Shown here: in pieces, positions 1 through 11,346 of the stretch | Layout of the letters: each line of letters begins with the position of its first letter | Numbering within the stretch: position 1 is the first letter of the stretch | NCBI RefSeq assembly: GCF_002858675.1 | Contig: NZ_PJZF01000006.1 | Span: forward strand, 62,001 to 126,000 | Direction of reading: 5' to 3' | DNA from: Chimaeribacter californicus | GTDB taxonomy: Bacteria > Pseudomonadota > Gammaproteobacteria > Enterobacterales > Enterobacteriaceae | DNA: 64,000 nucleotides | Position numbers and translations under genes: made by a program | The notes under the pieces: generated by a model | Seen by the model: only the letters and a program-made list of their open reading frames with translations | The model's database searches: none | What the model was told of the DNA's origin: nothing

Positions 1-42
1 CTCATAGCGTTCTCTTTGGTAGTGGGCGTTAAAGAATCCAAT

Positions 43-78
43 AAAAAAGAAGGCGGTCATCTGACCGCCTTCTTTATG
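43..78 (-). terminator. Rho-independent terminator after yidC
   Basis: A 12-bp stem (46-57 with 64-75) with a six-base loop is followed on the minus strand by a run of T. It lies just past the yidC stop codon and should end the rpmH-rnpA-yidD-yidC transcript, separating it from whatever follows to the left (mnmE in E. coli). Positions 1-42 show no gene. Confidence 0.85.
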
Positions 79-102
79 CTTTCCGTTGCTTACCGGTGCG
101 GA

Positions 103-1743
103 TTAACTCTTTTTCACACGGCTGTGCAGGCCACGTTTTTCCAGGCCACGGTAAATCAGCTGTTGCTGAAGGATGGTCACCAGGTTACTGACGATATAGT
201 ACAGCACCAGGCCAGACGGGAACCACAGGAAGAACACCGTGAAGATGACCGGCATAAAGGTCATGATCTTCTGCTGCATCGGGTCGGTTACGGTGGTCGG
301 AGACATCTTCTGAATGAAGAACATCGTCACGCCCATCAGAATCGGCAGGATGTAGTACGGGTCTTGTGCGGCCAGGTCATGGATCCACAGGGCGAACGGC
401 GCGTGGCGCAGCTCAATGGAGCCCATCAGCATGTAGTACAGCGCCAGGAAGATCGGCATCTGGATAACCAGCGGCAGGCAGCCGCCCAGCGGGTTAACCT
501 TCTCTGCTTTGTACATGGCCATCATTTCCTGGCTCATGCGCTGCTTGTCGTCACCCAGGCGCTCACGCATTGCCTGGATTTTCGGTTGCAGCATACGCAT
601 CTTCGCCATCGAGGTGTACTGCGCCTTGGTCAGCGGGTACATGATGCCGCGCACGATAAAGGTGATGACGATGATCGAGAAGCCCCAGTTACCGATGAAG
701 CTGTGCAGGAACTTCAGCAGCTTGAACAGCGGTTGGGAGATGAACCACAGCCAGCCGTAATCCACGGTCAGGTCAAGGTGCGGCGCCACAGCAGCCATCT
801 TGTCCTGAATCTCCGGGCCGACCCACAAGGTCGCGGCCACATTCTGCTGCGCACCCGGCTGCACTACGAACGGCACGCCTTTAAAGCCGATGGCGGCGAG
901 GTCACTGCCCATGCTGGTGGAGTAGAAGGTGTTGCTGTCTTTCGCCGACGGCACCCAGGCGGTGGCGAAGTACTGTTGCAGCATCGCTACCCAGCCGCCT
1001 TGCGTCGTGATGTTCAGGTTCTCATCTTTGATGTCGCTGAAGCTGTACTTTTTGTACTTGTCATCAGAAGAGGAGAAGGCCGCGCCACGGTAAGTGTGCA
1101 GGGCAAAGTTATTGCTGCCGGTGTCACGGTGCTTCGGCAGGTCAACCGTCTGCTTGAGCTGGCCGAACAGCGTCATCTCTTGCGGTGTGGTGCTGGCGTT
1201 GTTGATATTGTAGTCAACGTTAACCGCATACTGGCCGCGCTTCAGCACGAAGGTTTTGGTGTACACCACGCCGTGGGCGTCGGTGTAGGTCATCGGGATA
1301 CGCAGCTCGTCCTGGCCGTCAGCCAGGGTGAAGGTGTCCTGAGGAACCTGGAACAGCGGACGCGGGCCGTTGTTCGGGTTATCCGGGCCATTTTTGCCGG
1401 TCAGGCCGCTTTGCGCCTGATAAACAAAGGAGGGGGAGGTTTCCAGCAACTGGAACGGCTGGTTTGAACCCAGAGTGTGCGGGTAGGCTAACAGCAGCGC
1501 TTGTTCGATGTCGCCACCGCGGGTGTTGATTGTCAGCGACAGGACATCCGTCTTAACCGTGATCAGTTTACCCTGGCCACTGGCGGGAACCGCCAGGCTG
1601 GAAGCATCACCGGGGGCTGTGTTGGCAGTCTGTTGCGTGGTCTGGTTGGCCGGTTGCGGAGCGTGGTCCGTTTGCCAGGCCTGCCAGATCATGAAAGACA
1701 CAAACAGCAGAGCGATGAGAAAGAGATTGCGTTGCGAATCCAT
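103..1743 (-). CDS. yidC: Membrane protein insertase YidC
   Basis: YidC inserts and folds inner-membrane proteins, alone or with SecYEG. The 546-residue product has the proteobacterial layout: an N-terminal transmembrane anchor (about residues 5-20, beginning [10 protein letters not shown]), a long periplasmic beta-sandwich domain (about 55-340), then the conserved five-helix core (about 345-530) with the positively charged cytoplasmic loop after [10 protein letters not shown], and a basic tail. Length matches E. coli YidC (548). It ends the rpmH-rnpA-yidD-yidC cluster, starting 2 bp after the yidD stop, so translation is probably coupled. A terminator follows. Identification is by clear sequence likeness to the family and by synteny. 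Confidence 0.98.
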   Translation of the reverse strand: MDSQRNLFLIALLFVSFMIWQAWQTDHAPQPANQTTQQTANTAPGDASSLAVPASGQGKLITVKTDVLSLTINTRGGDIEQALLLAYPHTLGSNQPFQLLETSPSFVYQAQSGLTGKNGPDNPNNGPRPLFQVPQDTFTLADGQDELRIPMTYTDAHGVVYTKTFVLKRGQYAVNVDYNINNASTTPQEMTLFGQLKQTVDLPKHRDTGSNNFALHTYRGAAFSSSDDKYKKYSFSDIKDENLNITTQGGWVAMLQQYFATAWVPSAKDSNTFYSTSMGSDLAAIGFKGVPFVVQPGAQQNVAATLWVGPEIQDKMAAVAPHLDLTVDYGWLWFISQPLFKLLKFLHSFIGNWGFSIIVITFIVRGIMYPLTKAQYTSMAKMRMLQPKIQAMRERLGDDKQRMSQEMMAMYKAEKVNPLGGCLPLVIQMPIFLALYYMLMGSIELRHAPFALWIHDLAAQDPYYILPILMGVTMFFIQKMSPTTVTDPMQQKIMTFMPVIFTVFFLWFPSGLVLYYIVSNLVTILQQQLIYRGLEKRGLHSRVKKS

Positions 1744-1745
1744 CG

Positions 1746-2003
1746 TTAGTGTTCTCTGTTATTGTCGGTTTTCGGCGGCACCGGATCATCGCCACCTGGG
1801 TTCAGGGGATGGCATTTTAATACGCGTTTGATTGTCAACCAACTGCCTTTTACCATGCCAAAACGGCCCACTGCCTCAATTCCATAGTGAGAGCAGGTGG
1901 GCTTGAAGCGGCAATGTGGCCCCAGTAGCGGACTGATAAATAGCTGATAGCCGCGTATCAGCCCGATCAGGAGGCGGGAGCCTGGCGACAGTGGCGGCGC
2001 CAT
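1746..2003 (-). CDS. yidD: Membrane protein insertion efficiency factor YidD
   Basis: YidD is a small membrane-associated protein that helps YidC-dependent insertion. This 85-residue product has the family core: an amphipathic N-terminal helix ([18 protein letters not shown]), then the motif with conserved cysteines and CSHYGIEA, then the [15 protein letters not shown] signature. The start overlaps the end of rnpA by 37 bp, the usual enterobacterial arrangement, and the stop lies 2 bp from yidC. The overlap implies translational coupling inside one operon. Confidence 0.96.
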   Translation of the reverse strand: MAPPLSPGSRLLIGLIRGYQLFISPLLGPHCRFKPTCSHYGIEAVGRFGMVKGSWLTIKRVLKCHPLNPGGDDPVPPKTDNNREH

Positions 2004-2326
2004 AATTTTTCCAACGCTTCCGTCAGCGCCCGGTTATCAAGGTCTTGAATTCCCTTTTTAGCGACCACCACAAAGTCCATCGGCGGCAGCTCATGCTGAT
2101 GCAAACGGAAACTCTCACGCGTAAGGCGTTTGATCCGGTTGCGTTCATGGGCGCGTTTGACGTTCTTTTTGGCGACGGTAAGACCGATGCGGGGATGCCC
2201 CAGCGTGTTCAGGCGGCCGAGTATAGTCAGTTGCGGCGTGCCAGCCCGTTGTGGCTGCTGGAAGACGAAAGTGAAATGAGTGGGAGTTAACAAACGTAAC
2301 TCCCTGGGAAATGCGAGCTTGCCCAC
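1967..2326 (-). CDS. rnpA: Ribonuclease P protein component
   Basis: RnpA is the protein subunit of RNase P, which trims the 5' leader of tRNA precursors together with the RnpB RNA. The 119-residue product opens [13 protein letters not shown] like E. coli and contains the RNR signature [16 protein letters not shown] that binds the RNA subunit. The start is GTG, as in E. coli; the alignment of the N-terminus supports it. It lies 18 bp after rpmH in the same transcript and overlaps yidD by 37 bp. Confidence 0.97.
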   Translation of the reverse strand: MGKLAFPRELRLLTPTHFTFVFQQPQRAGTPQLTILGRLNTLGHPRIGLTVAKKNVKRAHERNRIKRLTRESFRLHQHELPPMDFVVVAKKGIQDLDNRALTEALEKLWRRHCRQAPAS

Positions 2327-2344
2327 TAAGAGGGTTAGCTTTTA

Positions 2345-3163
<819 letters not shown>

Positions 3164-4552
3164 GTGTCACTTTCGCTTTGGCAGCAGTGTCTTGCCCGAT
3201 TGCAGGATGAATTACCTGCCACAGAATTTAGTATGTGGATACGCCCCCTACAGGCGGAACTGAGTGACAATACCCTGGCACTGTATGCCCCAAACCGTTT
3301 TGTCCTGGACTGGGTTCGCGATAAATACTTAAACAATATCAACGGGCTGCTGAACGATTTCTGTGGCTCGGATGCGCCGTTGCTGCGTTTCGAGGTGGGC
3401 AGCAAACCCGCCATGCCGGCGATGGCAGATGTCGCTGCCGCCAGCATCAGCGCCCCGGCTGCGCCGGTCGTCCGTGCGGCACCTACCCGCCCGAGCTGGG
3501 ACCGTGCCGCACTGCAGCCGGAACTCTCTTACCGCTCCAACGTCAACCCCAAGCACACCTTTGATAACTTCGTTGAGGGTAAGTCGAACCAGCTGGCGCG
3601 CGCGGCGGCCCGCCAGGTGGCGGACAATCCCGGCGGCGCGTATAACCCGCTCTTCCTTTATGGCGGCACCGGCCTGGGTAAAACCCACCTGTTGCACGCC
3701 GTGGGTAACGGCATCATGGCGCGTAAGGCCAATGCGAAAGTGGTCTATATGCACTCTGAGCGCTTTGTGCAGGACATGGTGAAGGCGCTGCAAAACAACG
3801 CTATCGAAGAGTTCAAACGCTATTACCGCTCGGTTGACGCACTGCTTATTGATGACATTCAATTCTTTGCCAATAAGGAGCGTTCGCAGGAGGAGTTTTT
3901 CCACACCTTCAATGCGCTGCTGGAAGGCAACCAACAGATTATCCTGACCTCTGACCGCTACCCGAAAGAGATTAACGGCGTTGAGGATCGGCTGAAATCC
4001 CGCTTTGGCTGGGGGCTGACGGTGGCCATTGAGCCGCCCGAGCTGGAAACCCGCGTCGCGATCCTGATGAAAAAAGCGGACGAGAACGACATCCGCCTGC
4101 CGGGTGAAGTCGCCTTCTTTATTGCCAAACGCCTGCGCTCCAACGTGCGTGAGCTGGAAGGCGCACTGAACCGCGTGATCGCCAACGCCAACTTCACCGG
4201 CCGGGCCATCACCATTGACTTCGTGCGGGAAGCGCTGCGTGACCTGCTGGCCCTGCAGGAGAAGCTGGTCACCATCGATAATATTCAGAAAACAGTGGCT
4301 GAATATTATAAAATTAAGGTCGCTGACCTGCTGTCGAAACGACGCTCACGTTCCGTGGCCCGCCCGCGCCAGATGGCGATGGCGCTGGCCAAAGAGCTGA
4401 CCAACCACAGTCTGCCGGAAATCGGCGACGCGTTTGGTGGCCGCGACCACACCACGGTGTTGCACGCCTGCCGCAAGATCGAGCAGCTGCGTGAAGAAAG
4501 CCACGACATCAAAGAAGATTTTTCCAATTTAATCAGAACATTATCCTCGTAG
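3164..4552 (+). CDS. dnaA: Chromosomal replication initiator DnaA
   Basis: DnaA binds oriC boxes and opens the origin for replication. The 462-residue product has domain I (residues 1-about 85, [20 protein letters not shown] as in E. coli), a variable alanine/proline-rich domain II (about 85-130), the AAA+ domain with Walker A GGTGLGKT (about 167-174) and Walker B LLIDDIQF, and the C-terminal DNA-binding domain with the signature [15 protein letters not shown]. The start chosen is the GTG at 3164, used in E. coli, preceded by GGAG; an in-frame GTG at 3152 would add four residues. dnaN follows after 4 bp. Confidence 0.98.
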   Translation: MSLSLWQQCLARLQDELPATEFSMWIRPLQAELSDNTLALYAPNRFVLDWVRDKYLNNINGLLNDFCGSDAPLLRFEVGSKPAMPAMADVAAASISAPAAPVVRAAPTRPSWDRAALQPELSYRSNVNPKHTFDNFVEGKSNQLARAAARQVADNPGGAYNPLFLYGGTGLGKTHLLHAVGNGIMARKANAKVVYMHSERFVQDMVKALQNNAIEEFKRYYRSVDALLIDDIQFFANKERSQEEFFHTFNALLEGNQQIILTSDRYPKEINGVEDRLKSRFGWGLTVAIEPPELETRVAILMKKADENDIRLPGEVAFFIAKRLRSNVRELEGALNRVIANANFTGRAITIDFVREALRDLLALQEKLVTIDNIQKTVAEYYKIKVADLLSKRRSRSVARPRQMAMALAKELTNHSLPEIGDAFGGRDHTTVLHACRKIEQLREESHDIKEDFSNLIRTLSS

Positions 4553-4556
4553 CGCT

Positions 4557-5657
4557 ATGAAATTTATTGTTGAACGTGAGCATCTGTTAAAACCGTTGCA
4601 ACAGGTCAGCAGCCCGCTGGGCGGCCGGCCAACGTTGCCGATTCTGGGTAACCTGCTGTTGCAGGTGACGGACGGCGTGTTGCTGCTGACCGGTACCGAT
4701 CTGGAAATGGAAATGGTGGCGCGCGTGGCGCTGTCCGGCGCGCATGAGCCGGGCGCGACGACGGTGCCGGCACGTAAATTCTTCGACATCTGCCGCGGCC
4801 TGCCGGATGGCGCGGAGATCAACGTGATGCTGGACGGCGAGCGGATGCTGGTGCGTTCCGGCCGCAGCCGTTTCTCGCTCTCCACGCTGCCGGCCACCGA
4901 CTTCCCCAACCTGGATGACTGGCAAAGCGAGGTGGAGTTCACCCTGCCGCAGGCCACGCTGAAGCGCCTGATCGAAGCCACGCAGTTCTCCATGGCGCAT
5001 CAGGATGTACGTTACTACCTCAACGGTATGCTGTTCGAAACCGAAGACGAAGAGTTGCGTACCGTCGCCACCGACGGCCACCGCCTGGCGGTGTGCTCAA
5101 TGCCGGTAGGGCAATCTTTGCCGTCACACTCCGTGATTGTGCCGCGCAAAGGGGTGATGGAGTTGGTGCGCCTGCTGGACGGCGGTGACACGCCGCTGCA
5201 ACTGCAAATTGGCAGCAACAACATCCGTGCACACGTGGGGGATTTCATCTTCACCTCCAAGCTGGTGGATGGCCGTTTCCCGGACTATCGCCGCGTATTG
5301 CCGAAAAACCCGGACAAAACCTTGCAGGCCGGCTGTGACCTCTTAAAACAGGCGTTTGCCCGCGCGGCCATTCTCTCTAACGAGAAGTTCCGCGGCGTGC
5401 GGCTTTACGTCAGCCATAACCAGCTGAAAATCACTGCCAATAACCCGGAGCAGGAAGAGGCGGAAGAGATTCTGGATGTCATCTATGACGGCACCGAAAT
5501 GGAGATTGGCTTCAACGTCAGCTACGTACTGGATGTGCTCAACGCGCTGAAGTGCGAGAACGTGCGCCTGCTGCTCACCGACTCCGTTTCCAGCGTGCAG
5601 ATTGAGGATGACGCCAGCCAGGCGGCGGCCTACGTTGTCATGCCAATGCGCTTGTAA
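4557..5657 (+). CDS. dnaN: DNA polymerase III beta sliding clamp
   Basis: DnaN forms the ring-shaped dimer that holds polymerases and repair proteins on DNA. The 366-residue length is the enterobacterial norm, and the N-terminus MKFIVEREHLLKPLQQV and C-terminus YVVMPMRL match the family, including the C-terminal residues that line the clamp-binding pocket. It starts 4 bp after dnaA, so the two are surely co-transcribed. Unlike E. coli, where recF follows immediately, 84 bp containing a strong hairpin separate it from recF. Confidence 0.98.
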   Translation: MKFIVEREHLLKPLQQVSSPLGGRPTLPILGNLLLQVTDGVLLLTGTDLEMEMVARVALSGAHEPGATTVPARKFFDICRGLPDGAEINVMLDGERMLVRSGRSRFSLSTLPATDFPNLDDWQSEVEFTLPQATLKRLIEATQFSMAHQDVRYYLNGMLFETEDEELRTVATDGHRLAVCSMPVGQSLPSHSVIVPRKGVMELVRLLDGGDTPLQLQIGSNNIRAHVGDFIFTSKLVDGRFPDYRRVLPKNPDKTLQAGCDLLKQAFARAAILSNEKFRGVRLYVSHNQLKITANNPEQEEAEEILDVIYDGTEMEIGFNVSYVLDVLNALKCENVRLLLTDSVSSVQIEDDASQAAAYVVMPMRL

Positions 5658-5692
5658 TTGGTCATTTTGCCCCCATATCTATTCCTGAAACC

Positions 5693-5719
5693 GGCAGAGG
5701 TCACGGTGTGATCTCTGCC
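5693..5719 (+). other. Long intergenic hairpin between dnaN and recF
   Basis: A 12-bp stem (5693-5704 with 5708-5719, one G-U pair) closes a three-base loop. There is no T-run after it, so it does not look like an intrinsic terminator. It may stabilise or process the dnaN-recF mRNA; that role is an inference. Confidence 0.7.
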
Positions 5720-5741
5720 ACCACAGTGGTTGCCTGATTAC

Positions 5742-6830
5742 ATGGCTTTGACGCGTCTCCTGATTAAAGACTTCCGTAATATTGAATCGGCAGATCTACC
5801 GCTGGATGCCGGCTTCAACTTTCTGGTTGGGGCCAACGGCAGCGGCAAAACCAGCGTGCTGGAAGCGGTCTATACGCTGGGGCACGGGCGCGCGTTCCGC
5901 AGCCTGCAAGCCGGGCGGGTGATCCGCCATGACCAGCCGGAGTTTGTGCTGCACGGCCGGATTGATACCGGCGGTGAGCGCGAAGTCTCGGTCGGGCTGG
6001 CGAAAAGCCGCCAGGGCGACACCAAAGTCCGCATCGACGGCGGTGACGGCCACAAAGTGGCGGAACTGGCGCACCTGCTGCCGATGCAGCTGATCACACC
6101 TGAAGGGTTTACCCTGCTGAACGGCGGGCCAAAGTACCGGCGCGCTTTCCTCGACTGGGGCTGTTTCCATAACGATCCCGGTTTTTTCCAGGCCTGGAGC
6201 AACCTGAAACGGCTGCTCAAGCAGCGCAACGCCGCGCTGCGCCAGGTCAGCCGTTATTCACAGCTGCGCGCCTGGGATCAGGAGCTGGTGCCGCTGGCGG
6301 AACGCATCAGTGAATGGCGCGCCGCCTACAGCGATGCCATCGCCGCAGACATTACCGCCACGTGCGCGCAGTTCCTGCCGGAGTTTGCCCTGAGTTTTTC
6401 GTTCCAGCGCGGCTGGGATAAAGAGAGCGATTACGCAGAGCTGCTGGCGCGTCAGTTTGAACGTGACCGGGCGCTGACGTACACCGCCGTTGGCCCGCAC
6501 AAGGCCGACTTCCGCATCCGGGCGGAGGGCACCCCGGTAGAAGATCTGCTTTCCCGCGGCCAGCTTAAGCTGTTGATGTGTGCGCTGCGGCTGGCGCAGG
6601 GTGAGTTCCTCACCCGACAGAACGGGCGGCGTTGCCTGTATCTGATTGACGATTTTGCCTCTGAACTCGACACCGACCGTCGCCGCCTTCTGGCACAACG
6701 CCTGAAAGCGACCCAGGCCCAGGTCTTTGTCAGCGCTGTCAGCGCTGAGCAAGTAACCGATATGGCAGGCGAAAAGGGCAAGATGTTCCGCGTAGAACAG
6801 GGTAAAATAACCGTTCAACCACAGGACTAA
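5742..6830 (+). CDS. recF: DNA replication and repair protein RecF
   Basis: RecF is an SMC-like ATPase that helps load RecA at gaps together with RecO and RecR. The 362-residue product carries Walker A GANGSGKT (residues 30-37), the signature region [11 protein letters not shown] and Walker [11 protein letters not shown] near the C-terminus. The start [13 protein letters not shown] aligns with E. coli; an upstream TTG at 5730 in frame is unlikely. It sits between dnaN and gyrB in the conserved order and ends 19 bp before gyrB. Confidence 0.97.
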   Translation: MALTRLLIKDFRNIESADLPLDAGFNFLVGANGSGKTSVLEAVYTLGHGRAFRSLQAGRVIRHDQPEFVLHGRIDTGGEREVSVGLAKSRQGDTKVRIDGGDGHKVAELAHLLPMQLITPEGFTLLNGGPKYRRAFLDWGCFHNDPGFFQAWSNLKRLLKQRNAALRQVSRYSQLRAWDQELVPLAERISEWRAAYSDAIAADITATCAQFLPEFALSFSFQRGWDKESDYAELLARQFERDRALTYTAVGPHKADFRIRAEGTPVEDLLSRGQLKLLMCALRLAQGEFLTRQNGRRCLYLIDDFASELDTDRRRLLAQRLKATQAQVFVSAVSAEQVTDMAGEKGKMFRVEQGKITVQPQD

Positions 6831-6832
6831 AA

Positions 6833-9264
<2,432 letters not shown>

Positions 9265-9320
9265 TCCATGGCGGCAGCAAGCAATTGTTTTCTGTTTGCT
9301 TTCCCGTTTAGCGAAAAACA

Positions 9321-9356
9321 TATCCGGCCCAGGCAACTGCGGCCGGATTTTTTTTC
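9321..9356 (+). terminator. Rho-independent terminator after gyrB
   Basis: An 8-bp GC-rich stem (9322-9329 with 9341-9348) is followed by eight T residues, 60 bp past the gyrB stop. Confidence 0.9.
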
Positions 9357-9442
9357 GGAAAAACGCGTGCGGCGCTGTTCTATTAATGTGCGCTTAATCA
9401 CGCTAGCATGACGATATACCTTTCCCTGACACTGAGGATGCT

Positions 9443-10258
9443 ATGGCTATTGAATTAATCGCAATCGATATGGACGGCACGCTGCTCAACCCGCAGCATG
9501 AGGTCACCCCGGCCGTGAAGCAGGCCATAGCCGCAGCCCGTAAACAGGGCGTAAAGATTGTGCTGGCCACCGGCCGCCCCTACATCGGGGTCGAGCGTTA
9601 CCTGATGCAACTGGATTTACAGCAGGAAGGGGAATACTGCATCACCAATAATGGCGCGCTGGTGCAGCGCGCGATCAATGGTGAATGCGTGGCGGAAGTG
9701 ACGCTCTCTTTCGATGACTATCTGTTCTTCGAAAACCTGTCACGTGAGCTGGGCGTGCATTACCACGCGCTCACCCACTCAACGCTCTATACCGCTAACA
9801 AAGACATCAGCCGCTATACGGTGCATGAAGCCAACCTCACCGGTATGCCGTTCAAATACCGCAGCGTCGAGGAGATGGATCGCTCCCTGACGTTCCCGAA
9901 AGTGATGATGATTGATGAACCCGAAATTCTGGATGCCGCAATCCGCCGGATTCCGGATGAGGTCAAGGCGCGCTATACCATCATGAAAAGCGCGGAGTAC
10001 TATCTCGAAATCCTCAATAAGCGCGTCAACAAAGGCGAGGGCGTGAAAGCGCTGGCGCAGAAACTCTCTATTCCGCGTGAAAACATCATGACCCTGGGCG
10101 ATCAGGAAAATGACATCGCGATGCTGGAGTATGCCGGGCTTGGGGTAGCGATGGGCAATGCCATCGATAAAGTGAAAGAGTCGGCACAGTACATCACCAG
10201 AAAAAATACGGAAGACGGCGTCGCACACGCGATTGAAAAATTCGTGCTGAATGCCTGA
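9443..10258 (+). CDS. yidA: HAD-family sugar phosphatase YidA
   Basis: YidA is a Cof-type HAD phosphatase that hydrolyses small sugar phosphates in the cytosol. The 271-residue product has HAD motif I DMDGTLL with nucleophile Asp9 and Asp11, motif II in the ATGRPYIG segment, and motif IV GDQENDIAMLEYAG, with the large Cof cap between. Length and sequence closely follow E. coli YidA (270). It stands alone with its own upstream region and ends directly at the first hok/sok repeat. Confidence 0.95.
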   Translation: MAIELIAIDMDGTLLNPQHEVTPAVKQAIAAARKQGVKIVLATGRPYIGVERYLMQLDLQQEGEYCITNNGALVQRAINGECVAEVTLSFDDYLFFENLSRELGVHYHALTHSTLYTANKDISRYTVHEANLTGMPFKYRSVEEMDRSLTFPKVMMIDEPEILDAAIRRIPDEVKARYTIMKSAEYYLEILNKRVNKGEGVKALAQKLSIPRENIMTLGDQENDIAMLEYAGLGVAMGNAIDKVKESAQYITRKNTEDGVAHAIEKFVLNA

Positions 10259-10287
10259 AAAAAGCCCACCGAAGCGGGCTTGTTGAA
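10258..10287 (-). terminator. hok mRNA terminator, copy A
   Basis: On the minus strand AGCCCGC-TTCG-type stem-loop (10264-10281) is followed by six T residues (10263-10258). It would end the leftward hok transcript right at the yidA stop codon. Confidence 0.85.
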
Positions 10288-10353
10288 AGGGTGCATGGCA
10301 GCGATGCGCGGCAACGAAGGGGCGGACAAGCGCCCGCCCCGGTTGCCTTACCC

Positions 10354-10500
10354 TCAGGATTCGTAGTCCATGATGACTGCAACGTCGAGATGGTTATTTC
10401 TGAACCGCACCTCGCAGAGCGAACTGCGCGTTATCCACATAAAAATCAACAGCGTGATACAGATAACGATCAAACAAATAACCCCACTTTTTTGCAGCAT
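10354..10500 (-). CDS. Hok/Gef-family type I toxin, copy A
   Basis: Hok toxins are small inner-membrane proteins that depolarise the cell when the antisense Sok RNA is lost. The 48-residue product has one transmembrane helix (about residues 6-24, ICLIVICITLLIFMWI), then the family signature RSSLCEVR with its conserved cysteine, and ends MDYES. GGAGG lies 5 bases before the ATG at 10500. An in-frame ATG at 10557 gives a 67-residue version that fits Mok, the coupled leader peptide frame. The protein is identical to that of copy B. Not recognised as one named E. coli Hok; assignment is to the family. Confidence 0.9.
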   Translation of the reverse strand: MLQKSGVICLIVICITLLIFMWITRSSLCEVRFRNNHLDVAVIMDYES

Positions 10501-10516
10501 ACTGGCCTCCGGTTCC

Positions 10517-10545
10517 TTGCCTTGCGGCGGGTAAAAGGCTAACCT
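10517..10545 (+). promoter_or_regulatory. Candidate sok promoter, copy A
   Basis: TTGCCT (10517-10522) and TAACCT (10540-10545) are spaced by 17 bp on the strand opposite hok, the right place to drive a Sok antisense RNA starting near 10552. The -10 box is a weak match, so this is tentative. Confidence 0.5.
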
Positions 10546-10551
10546 GATGTT

Positions 10552-10603
10552 GTTCATGCATCGAGATTGGCCTCACTTGATTAACGTCGAGTGGGGCCTT
10601 TTC
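10552..10603 (+). ncRNA. Candidate Sok antisense RNA, copy A
   Basis: Antisense to the mok translation start (ATG at 10557-10555). Its 3' end is a clear intrinsic terminator: 9-bp stem 10569-10577 with 10590-10598 (one G-U pair), then TTTTCTTT. Length of roughly 50-55 nt fits Sok RNAs. The 5' end is estimated from the candidate promoter. Confidence 0.7.
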
Positions 10604-10764
10604 TTTGTCTGCACCGGATTGCCCGGAACAGACATGTCCAGGCACCCGCCGGTAGCATACGCCTTTCATATTTTTATGTAACCTTTTGATTGTATAGATT
10701 TTATCATGCTCTATTGCCGCACTTATTCACTCCGTTGATGCGTTCACTCTTTTCCGGTAGCCAT

Positions 10765-10794
10765 AAAAAAGCCCACCGAAGCGGGCTTGTTGAA
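10765..10794 (-). terminator. hok mRNA terminator, copy B
   Basis: Same stem-loop and T-run as in copy A (stem 10771-10788, T-run on the minus strand at 10770-10765). It would separate copy B transcripts from copy A. Confidence 0.85.
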
Positions 10795-10859
10795 AGGGTG
10801 CATGGCAGCGATGCGTCGCAACGAAGGGGCGGGCAAGCGCCCGCCCCGGTTGCCTTCCC

Positions 10860-11006
10860 TCAGGATTCGTAGTCCATGATGACTGCAACGTCGAGATGGT
10901 TATTTCTGAACCGCACCTCGCAGAGCGAACTGCGCGTTATCCACATAAAAATCAACAGCGTGATACAGATAACGATCAAACAAATAACCCCACTTTTTTG
11001 CAGCAT
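10860..11006 (-). CDS. Hok/Gef-family type I toxin, copy B
   Basis: Encodes the same 48 residues as copy A with the same GGAGG ribosome site 5 bases before the ATG at 11006. A 67-residue in-frame Mok-like version starts at 11063. Single helix, conserved SLCEVR cysteine segment, and tail MDYES are present, so both copies look intact. Identity of the two proteins with drift outside the frame suggests recent duplication or gene conversion. Confidence 0.9.
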   Translation of the reverse strand: MLQKSGVICLIVICITLLIFMWITRSSLCEVRFRNNHLDVAVIMDYES

Positions 11007-11057
11007 ACTGGCCTCCGGTTCCTTGCCTTGCGGCGGGTAAAAGGCTAACCTGATGTT

Positions 11058-11110
11058 GTTCAAGCATACAGATAGGCCTCACTTAGATTAACGTTGAGTG
11101 GGGCCTTTTC
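11058..11110 (+). ncRNA. Candidate Sok antisense RNA, copy B
   Basis: Promoter-like TTGCCT (11023-11028) and TAACCT (11046-11051) with 17-bp spacing lie upstream. The 3' terminator is stem 11075-11083 with 11097-11105, then TTTTC. The loop differs from copy A by a base insertion and substitutions, so the two Sok RNAs are not identical. Confidence 0.68.
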
Positions 11111-11346
11111 TTTGTCTGCACCGGACTGCCCGGAACAGACATGTCCAGGCACCCGCCGGTAGCATACGCCTTTCTTTTTCCTCTGCAATCTTTTGATTAT
11201 ATAGGATTTTATTTATATATCGCTGTTGATATGTTTCATGTGAAACTCATTTTTTCTGGAAATGTATCTATCCGCTATTTTGCCATACCTTGCAGCACCC
11301 ACAGGATCGGTTACCCTGACGCTATACGCGCAACAGGAATTCCATC

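Larger units (their letters stand above)
10258..10707. repeat. hok/sok tandem repeat unit, copy A
   Basis: About 450 bp that recur almost unchanged at 10765-11212. The unit contains the hok terminator, a stable downstream hairpin, the hok/mok frame, the Sok RNA gene and the mok leader. Differences from copy B are scattered single bases and short indels; the hok/mok protein is identical. Confidence 0.93.
10765..11212. repeat. hok/sok tandem repeat unit, copy B
   Basis: Second copy of the unit at 10258-10707, in the same orientation and offset by about 506 bp. A 57-bp non-repeated spacer (10708-10764) separates the copies. The promoter, Sok terminator, hok frame and terminator are all kept. 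Confidence 0.93.

Noticed and set aside
10394-10669. A 91-codon frame overlapping hok copy A (and a 60-codon version in copy B), first thought to be mok
   Set aside because: It is in a different frame from hok. The in-frame 67-residue extension starting at 10557 fits Mok better, because known chromosomal Mok proteins are in-frame extensions of Hok and because Sok covers that start.
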